From NCBI RefSeq assembly GCF_007830035.1, contig NZ_VLKN01000007.1, positions 62,001-126,000 of the forward strand: a stretch of 64,000 bases of DNA, written 5' to 3'. The position numbers were made by a program, and so were the translations under genes. Source of the DNA: Luteimonas cucumeris. Lineage in GTDB: Bacteria; Pseudomonadota; Gammaproteobacteria; Xanthomonadales; Xanthomonadaceae. Below the pieces are notes generated by a model. It saw nothing but the letters and a program-made list of their open reading frames with translations. It ran no database searches and was not told the DNA's origin. Positions 1-9,400 of the stretch are shown here, piece after piece (position 1 is the first letter of the stretch; every line of letters begins with the position of its first letter).

Positions 1-688
1 GGTCGCCGACATACAGCCAGTCGCGCACGTTTTTGCCGTCGCCGTAGATCGGCAGCGACTCGCCTGCGATCGCCTTGGCGATCACCAGCGGAATGAGCTT
101 CTCGGGAAACTGGTAAGGGCCGTAATTGTTCGAACAGTTGGTGGTCAGCACCGGCAGGCCGTAGGTGTGATGAAACGCACGCACCAGATGGTCGGAGGCT
201 GCCTTCGATGCCGAGTACGGCGAGTTGGGTGCGTACGCGGTTTCCTCGGTGAACCTGCCGCTGTCGCCCAGCGAGCCGTAGACCTCGTCGGTGGATACGT
301 GCAGGAAACGAAAGGCATCCTTCGCCGCGCCTTCCAGTCCTTTCCAGTAGTCGCGCGCGGCTTCCAGCAGGGCCAGGGTGCCGACCACGTTGGTCTGCAC
401 GAACGCGGCCGGACCATCGATGGAACGGTCGACGTGGCTTTCGGCGGCGAAATTGACGATGGCATCGGGGCGATGCCCGGCGAGCAGCTTCGTCACCAAC
501 GCGCGGTCGCCGATGTCGCCCTGCTCGAAGACATGCGCGGGATTGCCGTCAAGCGACGACAGCGTATCGAGGTTGCCGGCGTAGGTCAGGACATCGAGGT
601 TGACGATGCGAATGCCGCTGCGCACCGCCTCGAGCACGAAATTGCCACCAATGAATCCGGCACCGCCGGTTACCAGCCAGGTTTGCAC
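1..688 (-). CDS. rfbB: dTDP-glucose 4,6-dehydratase, 5' part (gene runs off the window)
   Basis: Converts dTDP-glucose to dTDP-4-keto-6-deoxyglucose, the committed step toward dTDP-rhamnose for surface polysaccharides. The first 229 residues are visible. They show the NAD-binding Rossmann glycine motif GGAGFIG (8-14), the STDEVYG segment (132-138) and the catalytic YSASK motif (158-162), in the order typical of extended short-chain dehydrogenases of this enzyme. The start is a GTG at 688, preceded by an AGAGG ribosome site; no ATG lies nearby. The C-terminal third is missing because the window ends. In xanthomonads rfbB usually heads rfbBACD, which would continue outside the window. Function is secure from the motifs. 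Confidence 0.93.
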   Translation of the reverse strand, partial: MQTWLVTGGAGFIGGNFVLEAVRSGIRIVNLDVLTYAGNLDTLSSLDGNPAHVFEQGDIGDRALVTKLLAGHRPDAIVNFAAESHVDRSIDGPAAFVQTNVVGTLALLEAARDYWKGLEGAAKDAFRFLHVSTDEVYGSLGDSGRFTEETAYAPNSPYSASKAASDHLVRAFHHTYGLPVLTTNCSNNYGPYQFPEKLIPLVIAKAIAGESLPIYGDGKNVRDWLYVGD

Positions 689-729
689 GCGGGTACAGCC
701 TCTAAGTGGGAATGCCGGACGCAAAATCC

Positions 730-1197
730 TCAGAACGGAATATCGTCATCTGCGAAGTCGTCCATCGGCGCCCGTGAAGCCTGCGGTGCCGGCTCGCGGC
801 GCTGCGCCGGCGCCGGGCGCGAAGAGCGTTCGCCGCCACTGCGTTCCGAGCCTTCGCCGCGTCCCTCGTTGCCACCCAGCATCTGCATCTGGTCGGCGAT
901 GATGTCGGTGAAGTAGCGGGTGACGCCATCCTTCTCGGAGGTGCTGTACTCGATGCGGCCCTCGATGTAGACCTGGCGCCCCTTCCTCAGGTACTCGCCG
1001 GCGATCTCGCCGAGCTTGCCGAACAGCTTGACCCGGTGCCATTCGGTCTTGTCGATCTGGTTGCCGTCCTTGTCCTTGCGCGAACTGGAGGTGGCCAGGC
1101 TGATCGTGGTCACGGCCATGCCGCTCTGGGTGTACTTGGTTTCCGGATCGTTGCCGAGGTTGCCGACCAGGATCACCTTGTTGATGCCGCGGGCCAT
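730..1197 (-). CDS. ssb: Single-stranded DNA-binding protein
   Basis: Binds single-stranded DNA during replication, recombination and repair, and recruits partner proteins through its C-terminal tip. The 155 residues show the usual layout: an OB fold over about 1-108 (starting [19 protein letters not shown]), a Gly/Ser/Arg/Gln-rich disordered linker, and the conserved acidic tip DDDIPF that binds partners such as exonuclease I and RecO. The length is slightly below that of E. coli SSB (178) because the linker is short. It lies 41 nt upstream of rfbB on the same strand and diverges from the polyprenyl synthase gene. Confidence 0.97.
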   Translation of the reverse strand: MARGINKVILVGNLGNDPETKYTQSGMAVTTISLATSSSRKDKDGNQIDKTEWHRVKLFGKLGEIAGEYLRKGRQVYIEGRIEYSTSEKDGVTRYFTDIIADQMQMLGGNEGRGEGSERSGGERSSRPAPAQRREPAPQASRAPMDDFADDDIPF

Positions 1198-1330
1198 GTC
1201 TTGCCGTCCTTATCTTCGTGCGCCCGGATCGGGCTGCATCATTGGATTATAGCCGCGCGGCACGCGGGAGTCGGGCGATGCAGCGCTGCCGGGTCAGGTT
1301 TGTCTGAACCGCCTGTCGGCATCCTCTCCC

Positions 1331-1336
1331 TATAAT
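1331..1336 (+). promoter_or_regulatory. Candidate -10 box for the polyprenyl synthase gene
   Basis: A perfect TATAAT stands 28 nt before the ATG at 1364, in the divergent gap between ssb and ispB. The best upstream TTG hexamer (TTGTCT at 1300) is 25 nt away, too far for a standard -35, so only the -10 element is supported by sequence. Confidence 0.35.
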
Positions 1337-1363
1337 TGGGCCATCTCCCGCACTGGTCTCGCA

Positions 1364-2386
1364 ATGGATTACGCGCCCTCCCGCCCGCTGACGCCCGCTG
1401 CCGGGTCCGCCCAGGGACTCTCCTTGGCCGCAATCCAGTCGCTGGCCGCGACGGACATGGCCGCCGTCGACGCCCTGATCCGACGCCGCCTGGCCTCGGA
1501 CGTGGTGCTGGTCAACCAGATCGGCGAGCACATCGTCGCCGCGGGCGGCAAGCGGCTGCGGCCGATGCTGCTGTTGCTGGCCGCACGGGCGCTGGGCCAT
1601 GCGGGCGCCGATGCGCATCAACTGGCGGCGGTGATCGAGTTCATCCATACCGCCACCCTGCTGCACGACGACGTGGTCGACGAGTCCGACCTGCGCCGCG
1701 GCCGCAGCACCGCCAACGCGCTGTGGGGCAATGCGCCAAGCGTGCTGGTCGGCGATTTCCTGTACTCGCGCAGCTTCCAGCTGATGGTGGAACTGGACCG
1801 CATCGAGGTGATGCGGATCCTCGCCGACACCACCAACGCCATCGCCGAAGGCGAAGTGCTGCAGCTGCTGCACGTACGCAATCCCGATACCGACGAACCC
1901 GCTTACCTGCGCGTGATCGAGCGCAAGACCGCGGTGCTGTTCGCCGCGGCGACACGGCTCGGTGCGCTGCTGGCCGGCGCCGACGAAGCGCTGCTGCAGC
2001 GCTTCCACGACTATGGCCTGAACCTCGGTTACGCCTTCCAGATCGCCGACGACGTCCTTGACTACAGCGCCGACGAAGCCGACCTGGGCAAGCATCTGGG
2101 CGACGACCTCGCCGAAGGCAAGGCGACGTTGCCGCTGATCCACGCAATCGCGCACAGCCCGCCCGAAGTCGCCACACGCCTGCGTACCGTGGTCGAGAAC
2201 GGCGACGCGTCGTCGATGCCGGAAGTGCTGGCGGCGATCGATGCCACGGGCGGGCTGGAGTACAGCCGCGAGTGCGCGCGTCGCTACGCGGAAGCCGCGG
2301 GACGCGCGCTGGATGGCATGGAGGAGAACGATGCCGTCGCGGCCTTGCACGGCCTGGCACGCTACGCGGTGGACCGCAAGCACTGA
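1364..2386 (+). CDS. ispB: Octaprenyl/polyprenyl diphosphate synthase
   Basis: Elongates farnesyl diphosphate with isopentenyl diphosphate to make the long isoprenoid side chain of ubiquinone. At 340 residues it has the normal size of trans-prenyltransferases. The first Asp-rich motif is HDDVVDES (D102, D103, D106), the GGKRLRP substrate loop is near 61-67, and the second Asp-rich motif is DDVLDY (D229, D230, D233). The long-chain class is inferred from overall similarity; chain length cannot be read from sequence alone. In many proteobacteria ispB sits near rplU/rpmA, but here it stands alone opposite ssb. Confidence 0.93.
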   Translation: MDYAPSRPLTPAAGSAQGLSLAAIQSLAATDMAAVDALIRRRLASDVVLVNQIGEHIVAAGGKRLRPMLLLLAARALGHAGADAHQLAAVIEFIHTATLLHDDVVDESDLRRGRSTANALWGNAPSVLVGDFLYSRSFQLMVELDRIEVMRILADTTNAIAEGEVLQLLHVRNPDTDEPAYLRVIERKTAVLFAAATRLGALLAGADEALLQRFHDYGLNLGYAFQIADDVLDYSADEADLGKHLGDDLAEGKATLPLIHAIAHSPPEVATRLRTVVENGDASSMPEVLAAIDATGGLEYSRECARRYAEAAGRALDGMEENDAVAALHGLARYAVDRKH

Positions 2387-2412
2387 TCACGGCCACGTTT
2401 CGCCACGCCACA

Positions 2413-2439
2413 TCGCCGCTGTCATGCAGGACGCGGCGA
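2413..2439 (+). terminator. Possible terminator after ispB
   Basis: A 7-bp perfect inverted repeat (TCGCCGC / GCGGCGA, 13-nt loop) is followed by CACTTTTCCCC, a short T stretch. It lies in the convergent gap between ispB and the dienelactone-hydrolase-like gene. The loop is long and the T run short, so this is only a candidate. Confidence 0.4.
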
Positions 2440-2483
2440 CACTTTTCCCCAGCTGAAAAACGGCCGTCGCTGCCCGCCTCCGA

Positions 2484-3275
2484 TTACTTCGCCGCGAACT
2501 GCTCGGCGAAGAAATCGCGCATCATCCGCGACGCACGGCGGGCCGCTCTTTCGTTGTAGACGCAGTTCGGAGGACTGTTCGATTCCGGCTGCGTGAAGCA
2601 GTGCACCGCGCCGCCGAAATCGACGAACTGCCAATCGGCCTTGGCGGCGTCCATTTCCTTGCGGAAATCGGCGATGTTCTGGGCAGTGACGCTGGCGTCG
2701 CTGGCGCCGTTGAGCACCAGCACCGGCGTACGGATCACGTTGCCCTGGGTCGGCAGGTAGCTTTCCAGGCCGCCATGCAGGCTGACCACGCCGCCGCTGA
2801 TGTCGCTGCCGGAACGCGCCAGTTCGAGCACCGCCGAACCCCCGAAGCAGAACCCGAGCGCGCCGATCCGCGCGGCGTCGACCGGCGCGTCGCCTGCCTG
2901 CGCCTTGAGCACCTTCACCGCTTCCGCAACCCGCGCGCGCAAGGTGACGCCGCCATCGGAATAGACCTCGCGCACCTGCGCGCCGGCTTCCTTGGCGTCC
3001 TTCGGCCGCACGCCCTGGCCATAGACGTCGGCGACCAGCACCACGTAGTCGGCGCCGGCGATCTGCTTGGCCTTCTCCACCGAGTCCTGCGTAGCGCCCA
3101 TCCAGTTGGGCACCATCACCAGGCCAGGGCGCCGCTCGGTATTGGCGTCGTCATAGACGAGGTAGCCACTGAAGCTGTCCTCGCCGACCTTGTATTCGAT
3201 CGGCTTGGCCTGCATCGCAGCAAATGCGGGCAGCGACGACAGCAGCAACGAAACGGCAAGCAGCGAACGGAACAT
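2484..3275 (-). CDS. Secreted dienelactone hydrolase family protein
   Basis: An alpha/beta hydrolase of the dienelactone hydrolase family; its substrate here is unknown. The 263 residues begin with a signal peptide (MFRSLLAVSLLLSSLPAFA, cleavage near 19-20), so it probably acts in the periplasm. The nucleophile elbow is GFCFGG, with Cys143 in place of the usual serine as in classical dienelactone hydrolases. The likely acid is Asp193 (NGASDAS) and the likely base His225 (GAVHCF). An extra Cys226 follows the histidine. It is a single gene running toward ispB. The family is clear; participation in aromatic degradation is not supported by neighbours. Confidence 0.88.
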   Translation of the reverse strand: MFRSLLAVSLLLSSLPAFAAMQAKPIEYKVGEDSFSGYLVYDDANTERRPGLVMVPNWMGATQDSVEKAKQIAGADYVVLVADVYGQGVRPKDAKEAGAQVREVYSDGGVTLRARVAEAVKVLKAQAGDAPVDAARIGALGFCFGGSAVLELARSGSDISGGVVSLHGGLESYLPTQGNVIRTPVLVLNGASDASVTAQNIADFRKEMDAAKADWQFVDFGGAVHCFTQPESNSPPNCVYNERAARRASRMMRDFFAEQFAAK

Positions 3276-3360
3276 GGCAATCTCCAGGTGACGAAGCGGA
3301 CTTCAAACCATGATGTGGGCGCAGCTTGCTCCGTCGCGCGACCTCGCAGCAAGCACCGCT

Positions 3361-4782
3361 TTACGGCGAAATACCCAGACCGGATATCGCCGCGATGATA
3401 TCCGGATCGAAGCCGGCCAGCTGTGCGAAGTGGCGGCCGCGCCAGGTGTAGTCGCGATAGGGGCCATAGCTCGGTGCGCCCGGCGACAGCAGCACCACGC
3501 CCTCGCCTGCCAGCGCGTGACGGGCATGCTCGACGGCCTGTTGCAGGTCATCGGCCTGTTGCAGCCGGAATCCTTTCGAAGCCGCGACCGGCGCCAGCAG
3601 ATCGTGGATGCGCGGTCCGTTCTGGCCCATGGTGACGATGGCGGCCGGCGGCGCGGACTGCATCGCTTCGGCGAAGTCCTGCCAGTCGAGGCCGCGATCG
3701 TGCCCGCCAAGCAGGATCGCCACCCGGCGCCCGCGGAATACTTCGAGCGCAGCGAGACTGGCGTGCGGCGTAGTGCTGATCGAATCGTTGACCCAGGTGA
3801 CGCCGTCGCGGGTGCCCAGCGTCTGCAGGCGATGCGGCAGCGGCACGAAGCCCTGCGCCTGCGGCGCGAGCGCTGCGGCGTCCACGCCCAGCGCGTCGAT
3901 CGCGGTCAGGGCGGCGCACAGGTTGCCGCGGTTGTGGCGACCTGGCAGCGCCACCGTGGCGGTATCGAACACGAAATCGCCGCCGCGATACAGCGCGGCG
4001 CCACGCAGGTGCCAGCCATCCTCGCGGCCGAACCAGCGCACCTCGCTGTCGGGCAACGACAGTGCGGCAAGCCGGCGGTCCTGCGCATTGAGCACCGCGA
4101 TGCGCGGCTGGCCCTCGGTCAGCAGCGCCAGCTTGTCGTCGACGTAACGCTGCTCGCTGCCATGCCAGTCGAGGTGCTCGGGAAAGATGTTGGTGACGAT
4201 GGCGATGTGCGGCCGCACGCCGGAGCCTGCGACGTCGCGCGTCTGGTAGCTCGACAGTTCGATGGCCCAGAACTCGGCGCTTGCGTTCACCAGCTCGAGC
4301 AGCGGCAGGCCGATGTTGCCGCACAGCGCGGTGCGATGCCCACCCGCGCGCAGCAGGTGCGCCAGCAAGGCAGTGGTGGTGCTCTTGCCCTTGGTGCCGG
4401 TAACGCAGATCGTGCGCGCATCGGGACGCTCCGCGAACCACAACGCGGTGCCGCCGATGAAGCGCGTGCCTTCGTGCGCGGCGATCATCGCTTCCGGACG
4501 ATAGGGACTGATGCCCGGCGACTTGATGACGATATCGAAGGCCGACAGGCGGCCGGCGCTGGCCTCCGTTTCGATGTGCAATGCCGGGTCGCCGAGCGCG
4601 GCCGCATCGAGCGCTTCCTCCGTGGTGCAGAACAGGGTCAGCGGCTGGGCAGCCTTTGCTCGCGCCGAATCCCCAGTCCCGAATCCCGAAACCCCGGCGC
4701 GCAGCGCCCGATAGGCAGCCCGGCCTTCGCGGCCCCAGCCCCACAGCGCGACGCGCTGACCTTCAAGTTGCGAGATACGCAC
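3361..4782 (-). CDS. murD2: MurD2-type UDP-MurNAc-L-alanine glutamate ligase
   Basis: A Mur ligase that adds glutamate to UDP-MurNAc-L-Ala. The N-terminal domain starts RISQLEG with a GWGREG nucleotide-like loop (15-20), the ATP loop TGTKGKST sits at about 128-135, and the central NE and C-terminal GGHDRG motifs are present. Because the next gene upstream is murL, I assign it to the xanthomonad MurD2 type. In Xanthomonas oryzae that enzyme attaches L-glutamate, which MurL then epimerises (established knowledge). The chosen GTG start at 4782 overlaps the murL end by 20 nt; an ATG at 4812 would give 10 more, unlikely residues. Residues about 31-41 are encoded by four 7-bp repeats (4666-4693), an in-frame insertion of a repeat otherwise found between genes. 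Confidence 0.87.
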   Translation of the reverse strand: MRISQLEGQRVALWGWGREGRAAYRALRAGVSGFGTGDSARAKAAQPLTLFCTTEEALDAAALGDPALHIETEASAGRLSAFDIVIKSPGISPYRPEAMIAAHEGTRFIGGTALWFAERPDARTICVTGTKGKSTTTALLAHLLRAGGHRTALCGNIGLPLLELVNASAEFWAIELSSYQTRDVAGSGVRPHIAIVTNIFPEHLDWHGSEQRYVDDKLALLTEGQPRIAVLNAQDRRLAALSLPDSEVRWFGREDGWHLRGAALYRGGDFVFDTATVALPGRHNRGNLCAALTAIDALGVDAAALAPQAQGFVPLPHRLQTLGTRDGVTWVNDSISTTPHASLAALEVFRGRRVAILLGGHDRGLDWQDFAEAMQSAPPAAIVTMGQNGPRIHDLLAPVAASKGFRLQQADDLQQAVEHARHALAGEGVVLLSPGAPSYGPYRDYTWRGRHFAQLAGFDPDIIAAISGLGISP

Positions 4783-6118
4783 GCAGCCTGCCCCAGAGCG
4801 CTTGCGGCACACGGTGCTCGTCGTCGATCACCAGCAATGGCGCGATGTCCAGTTCCCCTGCATCCAGCTGCGGACGAATCTCGCGGCGGAAGCGCTCGAC
4901 GATCGCATCCTCACGCCACTCCGGCCGCTCGGCCACAGTCGCCATCGCCGCACGCGATTCCCTGCCCTCGCCCACGCATTCGAATGGCTTGTGGTCCTGG
5001 AATTCCAGCAGCGCGTCGTAGCCGGCGGTCTGTGCCGGGTCGTCGAGCAGGTTGCGCCCGAAGATCGACACCAGCCGCGGCTTGGGCATGAACGGCGCCA
5101 GTGCCAGGAACACGAAATGGCATTTCGGGCAGACGCCGCACCAGCGGCTGGCCGGGCGTTCGCCGAGCAGGTGGAAGTTGCGGTTGCAGCTGGAGAAATG
5201 CGCGTCGTAGCGATCGGTCCTGGCGAACTGCCGGGCGACGGCGAGTTCGCTGAGCGGACGCAGCAGCGAGTAGTAATGCAGGTCGGCAGCGACGGTGCGC
5301 TGCACGTGACCACCGAAGTCGCGCTCAAACGCCCAGCCCTTCGACCACTGGTGGTTCACCTCGCCCGTGCCTTCAATCATGCTGCCGTAACTGGCGGAAC
5401 GCTCGTTCGAGAACACCACCTGGTCGACGCCAAGCAGCACTGCGGCGAACACCATGATCGCCGAGTTGATCGCGGTGACCGGGATATGGCCGTTGTAAGC
5501 GCCCTGCCGGTTGAGTTCGAACAACTCCGATGCCAGCTGGCGACCGATGTTGAGCGTCGGCAGTCCGGTGCGCTCGGCGCAGGCCTTGATCAGTTGCGAA
5601 CCACCGATCCAGGTCACGGTCTGCTCGACATCCAGCGCGCGCAGGGCCTCGATGCTGACCAGCGAATCCTTGCCGCCGCCGATGGCGACGAGGGCATGGC
5701 GACGCAGGCCGAGTGTCGGCGCCTTGGCGATGCCCTGTCCATCGGCGGGAAAACGGATGCGGCCATGCAGGTTCAAGCCATTGCGGTAAGCGAACTCGCC
5801 GAGGCCGTTGACATAGATCTCCTCCATCAACGCCGCAGTCGCCGCATCGATGGCATAGCCGTCGATGCGGATCCGTTCCGGCACCGCCGCCTTGTAGTAG
5901 CTGACACCGGCGATCAGATGCAGCAGGCGCAGGGCCTGCTCCGCGGCCTGCGCGCGTGCGCCATCCAGCACGAAAGGCGCGCCCGGAATGGTGACGGTCT
6001 CGACCAGCTCGGCGCCGTCGTCGAAGGCATAGCGCAGGCGCGCGACGCCGCTGGCCGCATCGAAATCGCAGCCAGTGAAATGGAAGGACTGGATGGAGTC
6101 CCTGTCAAACACGGTCAT
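4763..6118 (-). CDS. murL: UDP-MurNAc-L-Ala-L-Glu epimerase
   Basis: MurL converts the terminal L-glutamate of UDP-MurNAc-L-Ala-L-Glu to D-glutamate, an alternative to making free D-Glu by racemase, and uses ATP and magnesium (established for Xanthomonas). The 451 residues show a PP-loop-like AIGGGKDS motif (145-152), consistent with adenylation of the carboxylate. There is a conserved Cys-rich stretch (C311, then CGVCPKC at 327-333) and a [10 protein letters not shown] segment near 247-256. The ATG at 6118 overlaps the preceding gene's stop (ATGA), and the murL 3' end overlaps murD2, so the genes are translationally coupled. An in-frame upstream extension to 6505 reads as non-protein-like shadow sequence. 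Confidence 0.9.
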   Translation of the reverse strand: MTVFDRDSIQSFHFTGCDFDAASGVARLRYAFDDGAELVETVTIPGAPFVLDGARAQAAEQALRLLHLIAGVSYYKAAVPERIRIDGYAIDAATAALMEEIYVNGLGEFAYRNGLNLHGRIRFPADGQGIAKAPTLGLRRHALVAIGGGKDSLVSIEALRALDVEQTVTWIGGSQLIKACAERTGLPTLNIGRQLASELFELNRQGAYNGHIPVTAINSAIMVFAAVLLGVDQVVFSNERSASYGSMIEGTGEVNHQWSKGWAFERDFGGHVQRTVAADLHYYSLLRPLSELAVARQFARTDRYDAHFSSCNRNFHLLGERPASRWCGVCPKCHFVFLALAPFMPKPRLVSIFGRNLLDDPAQTAGYDALLEFQDHKPFECVGEGRESRAAMATVAERPEWREDAIVERFRREIRPQLDAGELDIAPLLVIDDEHRVPQALWGRLRAYLAT

Positions 6119-6621
6119 TTGCCACCCCGCACCGTCGCCGCCGTCTGTCGCAGGTAGCGCCGGCAAATGAAAAGTTCGATCGCCATCGCCGGCAATGCTC
6201 CCAACAACACACCCAGCATCAATGCATAGACTGCGATTGCGGACAGCAGCGGCCAGGCCTCGCGGAAACCGAGCGACTGCGCGGCAAAGACCTGGTCCAG
6301 CAGCTGCGAAACCAGCAGGCCGGCGAGCACGAAGACCGGAAACTGCACGAACGCCAGCGCCACGATGCGGAACGCCATGCGCAGCGGCGGCTTGCCGGTC
6401 GTATCGCCGGCATGCCAGCCGCCGACCCACCAGGCCGCCAGTCCGGCCGACGCGGCGGCAGCGGGCGCGATCGCCAACAACGGCTTCAGACTCGCCCACA
6501 TCCATTGCGCGCCGCTCATCGCGACGACCAGGCCGTAAGCGACGATCGCCAGCGCCATCGCGACCAGCGCGCTGGCGACCACCAACCCTGCCCGCGGACT
6601 CATCGACGACGCATCAGCCAT
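6115..6621 (-). CDS. Small integral membrane protein between lysAC and murL
   Basis: I do not recognise a named family. The 168 residues from ATG 6621 contain about four hydrophobic segments (roughly 11-34, 43-64, 82-110 and 125-152) with short polar links and end in a basic tail (CRRYLRQ...RGGK). The start overlaps the lysAC stop by 8 nt (ATGGCTGA) and its own stop overlaps the murL start by 4 nt (ATGA), so expression is tied to both neighbours. A role in peptidoglycan precursor supply or the membrane is suggested only by position. The ATG at 6621 was chosen because residues upstream of it are the shadow of lysAC. Confidence 0.72.
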   Translation of the reverse strand: MADASSMSPRAGLVVASALVAMALAIVAYGLVVAMSGAQWMWASLKPLLAIAPAAAASAGLAAWWVGGWHAGDTTGKPPLRMAFRIVALAFVQFPVFVLAGLLVSQLLDQVFAAQSLGFREAWPLLSAIAVYALMLGVLLGALPAMAIELFICRRYLRQTAATVRGGK

Positions 6622-9202
6622 CGATGGTGTCCTCCTGCGGCAGCTCACGCAGGTTGTAGGTGTTGGCCATGGTGTGGCCGTAGGCGCCGGCATCGGCGAT
6701 CAGCAGCACGTCGCCTTCCGCGGTCGCCGCCGGCAGCGGACGCGCATGGCCGAGCACGTCGCCGGATTCGCAGATCGGGCCGACCACGTCGAAGGCCAAG
6801 CTCTGCGCATCGTCCAGCCGCGACAGGTTGTGGATGCCGTGGTAGGCCTCGTACAGCGTCGGCCGCATCAGCGCGTTCATGCCAGCATCGGCGCCGACGC
6901 GACGCACGCCGTCCTTCTCGACCACCTGCGTCACGTGCAGCAGCAACACGCCCGACTCGGCCACCATGTAGCGGCCGGGCTCGATCGCCAGCTGGAAGCG
7001 CGGATACGCGGCCTTGATCTCGGCCAGGCCGTCGGCCCAGGCGGCGATGTCGAACGCGCGCGCATCCGGCTTGTACGGAATCGGCAGGCCGCCGCCGATG
7101 TCGATGGTCTCGACCGTGCCGATGCCGTCGGCCAGGCCGGCGAGCTCGGCATAGACCTCGCGCCAGTGCTTGGGCAGGTCGACGCCGCTGCCGAGGTGCG
7201 CGTGTAAGCCGACGATGCGTACGTCGAGTTCGCGCGCACGCGCCACGAACACGTCGAGCGCCGCGACCGGCAGGCCGAACTTGGACGCGCTGCCGCCGGT
7301 CTTGACCTTGGCGTGGTGGCCTTCGCCGCGTCCGAGGTCGATGCGCAGCCAGAGCCGGCGGCCGCGGAACACCTCCGGCCAGTTGCGCAACGCCTCGACA
7401 TTGTCGAGCGTGACGTTGACGCCGCACGCGAACGCGGCCTCGTACTCGCTGCGCGGCGCGAAGCTCGGCGTGAACAGCACGTTGCCCGGAGCGAACTGCG
7501 GGAACAGCCCGAACACATGCTGCAGCTCGCCCAGCGATACGCACTCCAGACCGAAGCCTTCGCTGACCAGCGTGCGCAGGATGTCCGGATGCGGGTTGGC
7601 CTTGAGGGCGAAGAAGCGGCGATCGATCGCGGCCACGTCGTTGAGCGCGCGCGCGCGTTCGCGCACCACGGCCAGGTTGTAGACGTAGCGCGGCGTGCCG
7701 CGCGCGGCCACGCGCAGCAGTTCGTCGCGGCGTGCATGCCACCAGGGCGCCGGTGCCGGCGCCGGCGGGCCCTGCACGATTTCGCGCCAGCTCGGGCCAA
7801 ACACGCTGGCATCGTCCACCGGCATCGCACCGCCGCGCACCAGTTGCGCGTGCAGGTGCGGCAGCAGGCCGTCGGCATCGGCCTCGTCGATGACAAAGGT
7901 CAGGTTGAGGTCGTTGGACGACTGCGAGATCAGGTGCACGCGCTCGCGCCCGAACGCCGCCCAGATGTCGGACAGCTTGTGCAGCAGCGAACGCATGCCG
8001 CGACCGACCAGGGTGATCGCCGCGCACGGCGCGATCACCTTGACCCGGCAGATCTCGGCGAGGTCGGCGGACAGGCGCGCCAGCACGTCTGTGCTGACCA
8101 GGTTCTCACTGGGGTCCAGCGACACGGTGACGTTGGTTTCCGACGAACCGATCAGGTCGACCGACAGGCCGTGGCGCTTGAAGCGCTCGAACACGTCGGC
8201 GAGGAATCCGACCTGCTGCCACATGCCGACGCTTTCCATCGACACCAGCACGATCCCGTTGCGGCGGCTGATCGCCTTGACGCCAGGCACGGTGGCCGCG
8301 CTGCCGTCGATGCGGGTTCCGGGCAGGTCGGGATTCTCGGTATCCCGGATCGCCATCGGCACGCCGCCGTCGCGACAGGGCTTGATCGAACGCGGATGCA
8401 GCACCTTGGCGCCGGTGGTGGCGATTTCCTGCGCCTCGGCATAGTCGAGGCGACTGAGCAGGCGTGCGTCCGGCACCTCGCGCGGATTGGCGCTGAACAT
8501 GCCGGGCACGTCGGTCCAGATCTCGACGCGCTGCGCACCGAGCAGCGCGCCGAAGTACGCAGCCGACGTGTCGGAGCCGCCGCGGCCGAGGATCGCGGTG
8601 CCGCCATCGCCGTGGCGGGCGATGAAGCCCTGGGTCAGCAGCAACGGCGCCGGCTGCGCGGCGAAGCGCGCCTGCCAGTCGCCCTCGGCCTCGCGCCGGC
8701 ACGACACCGACAACCGCGTCGACCACGCGTTCTGGTTTGGCAGTGCGACGGCATCGAGCCATTCGCGCGCATCGCACCAGCCGAAATCCAGTCCCTGCGC
8801 ATGCAGGTAGGCGGCGCCCAGCGTCGACGACAGCAGTTCGCCCTGTCCCAGCACTTCGGCCTGCCAGTCCAGCGGACGCGACCCTGCGCGCGGATCGTCG
8901 GCCAGCGCCAGCAGCGCGGCCAGGCGTGCGCCCAGCGCCACGTCGGCATCGAGTCCGAGTTCGGCGCAGAAAGCGCGGTGGCGTTCGACCAGCCCGGCGA
9001 TGCGAGCAGCAACGCCATCGCCATCGGCGATCGCCTGCAATTCGTTGGTGACGCCGGACAGGGCCGACACCACCACCAGCACGCGCGCGTCTTCCTCGGC
9101 CCTGCGTTTCGAAGCGATGCGTCCGATGGCGTCCCAACGGTTCCGGCGTGACACCGAAGTGCCTCCGAACTTGAGTACTACCCAGCGATTCGCTTGCGCC
9201 AC
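6614..9202 (-). CDS. lysAC: Bifunctional aspartate kinase / diaminopimelate decarboxylase
   Basis: A fusion of the first and last enzymes of the DAP-lysine pathway. Residues 1 to about 305 are the aspartate kinase domain (KFGGTS 11-16, GRGGSD 206-211). About 310-460 holds paired ACT regulatory domains, where lysine feedback would act. After a Pro/Ala linker (478-487), residues 490-862 are a PLP-dependent diaminopimelate decarboxylase: PLP lysine K534 in FFALKANPHP, HLGSG, and GPICESGD for substrate binding. This fusion is characteristic of xanthomonads. It is the first gene of the operon with the membrane protein, murL and murD2. Because the decarboxylase drains DAP, the fusion may help balance peptidoglycan against protein synthesis; that is inference. 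Confidence 0.96.
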   Translation of the reverse strand: MAQANRWVVLKFGGTSVSRRNRWDAIGRIASKRRAEEDARVLVVVSALSGVTNELQAIADGDGVAARIAGLVERHRAFCAELGLDADVALGARLAALLALADDPRAGSRPLDWQAEVLGQGELLSSTLGAAYLHAQGLDFGWCDAREWLDAVALPNQNAWSTRLSVSCRREAEGDWQARFAAQPAPLLLTQGFIARHGDGGTAILGRGGSDTSAAYFGALLGAQRVEIWTDVPGMFSANPREVPDARLLSRLDYAEAQEIATTGAKVLHPRSIKPCRDGGVPMAIRDTENPDLPGTRIDGSAATVPGVKAISRRNGIVLVSMESVGMWQQVGFLADVFERFKRHGLSVDLIGSSETNVTVSLDPSENLVSTDVLARLSADLAEICRVKVIAPCAAITLVGRGMRSLLHKLSDIWAAFGRERVHLISQSSNDLNLTFVIDEADADGLLPHLHAQLVRGGAMPVDDASVFGPSWREIVQGPPAPAPAPWWHARRDELLRVAARGTPRYVYNLAVVRERARALNDVAAIDRRFFALKANPHPDILRTLVSEGFGLECVSLGELQHVFGLFPQFAPGNVLFTPSFAPRSEYEAAFACGVNVTLDNVEALRNWPEVFRGRRLWLRIDLGRGEGHHAKVKTGGSASKFGLPVAALDVFVARARELDVRIVGLHAHLGSGVDLPKHWREVYAELAGLADGIGTVETIDIGGGLPIPYKPDARAFDIAAWADGLAEIKAAYPRFQLAIEPGRYMVAESGVLLLHVTQVVEKDGVRRVGADAGMNALMRPTLYEAYHGIHNLSRLDDAQSLAFDVVGPICESGDVLGHARPLPAATAEGDVLLIADAGAYGHTMANTYNLRELPQEDTIDG

Positions 9203-9400
9203 CGCATTGCCTCTTGAGTGAGTGGTTGATGACCCGGATGGAACACACCGGGTGAAATATGGGAATAACGATTACGCCTGCAACTGTCCGGCATCCACTG
9301 CCGGCCAGCGCCTAGAATGTCGCCCTTCCGTGCGACCTGCACGGGATGCGGCCACAAAGATCGCAATTCTAGTCGAATAATTCCTCCGGACTCTGCACCG
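9203..9400. other. Divergent regulatory gap between lysAC and phzF-like gene
   Basis: This 198-bp gap must hold the promoters of both flanking genes. It contains two inverted repeats: ACCCGG/CCGGGT (9232-9253, 10-nt loop) in the lysAC leader and CCGTGC/GCACGG (9328-9344, 5-nt loop) nearer the plus-strand gene. A -10-like TAGAAT is at 9313-9318, with no clear -35. I see no sequence resembling a lysine riboswitch. Confidence 0.4.

Noticed and set aside
9203-9400. Possible lysine riboswitch upstream of lysAC
   Set aside because: Only two short hairpins are present; the multi-helix lysine-binding core and its conserved segments were not found.
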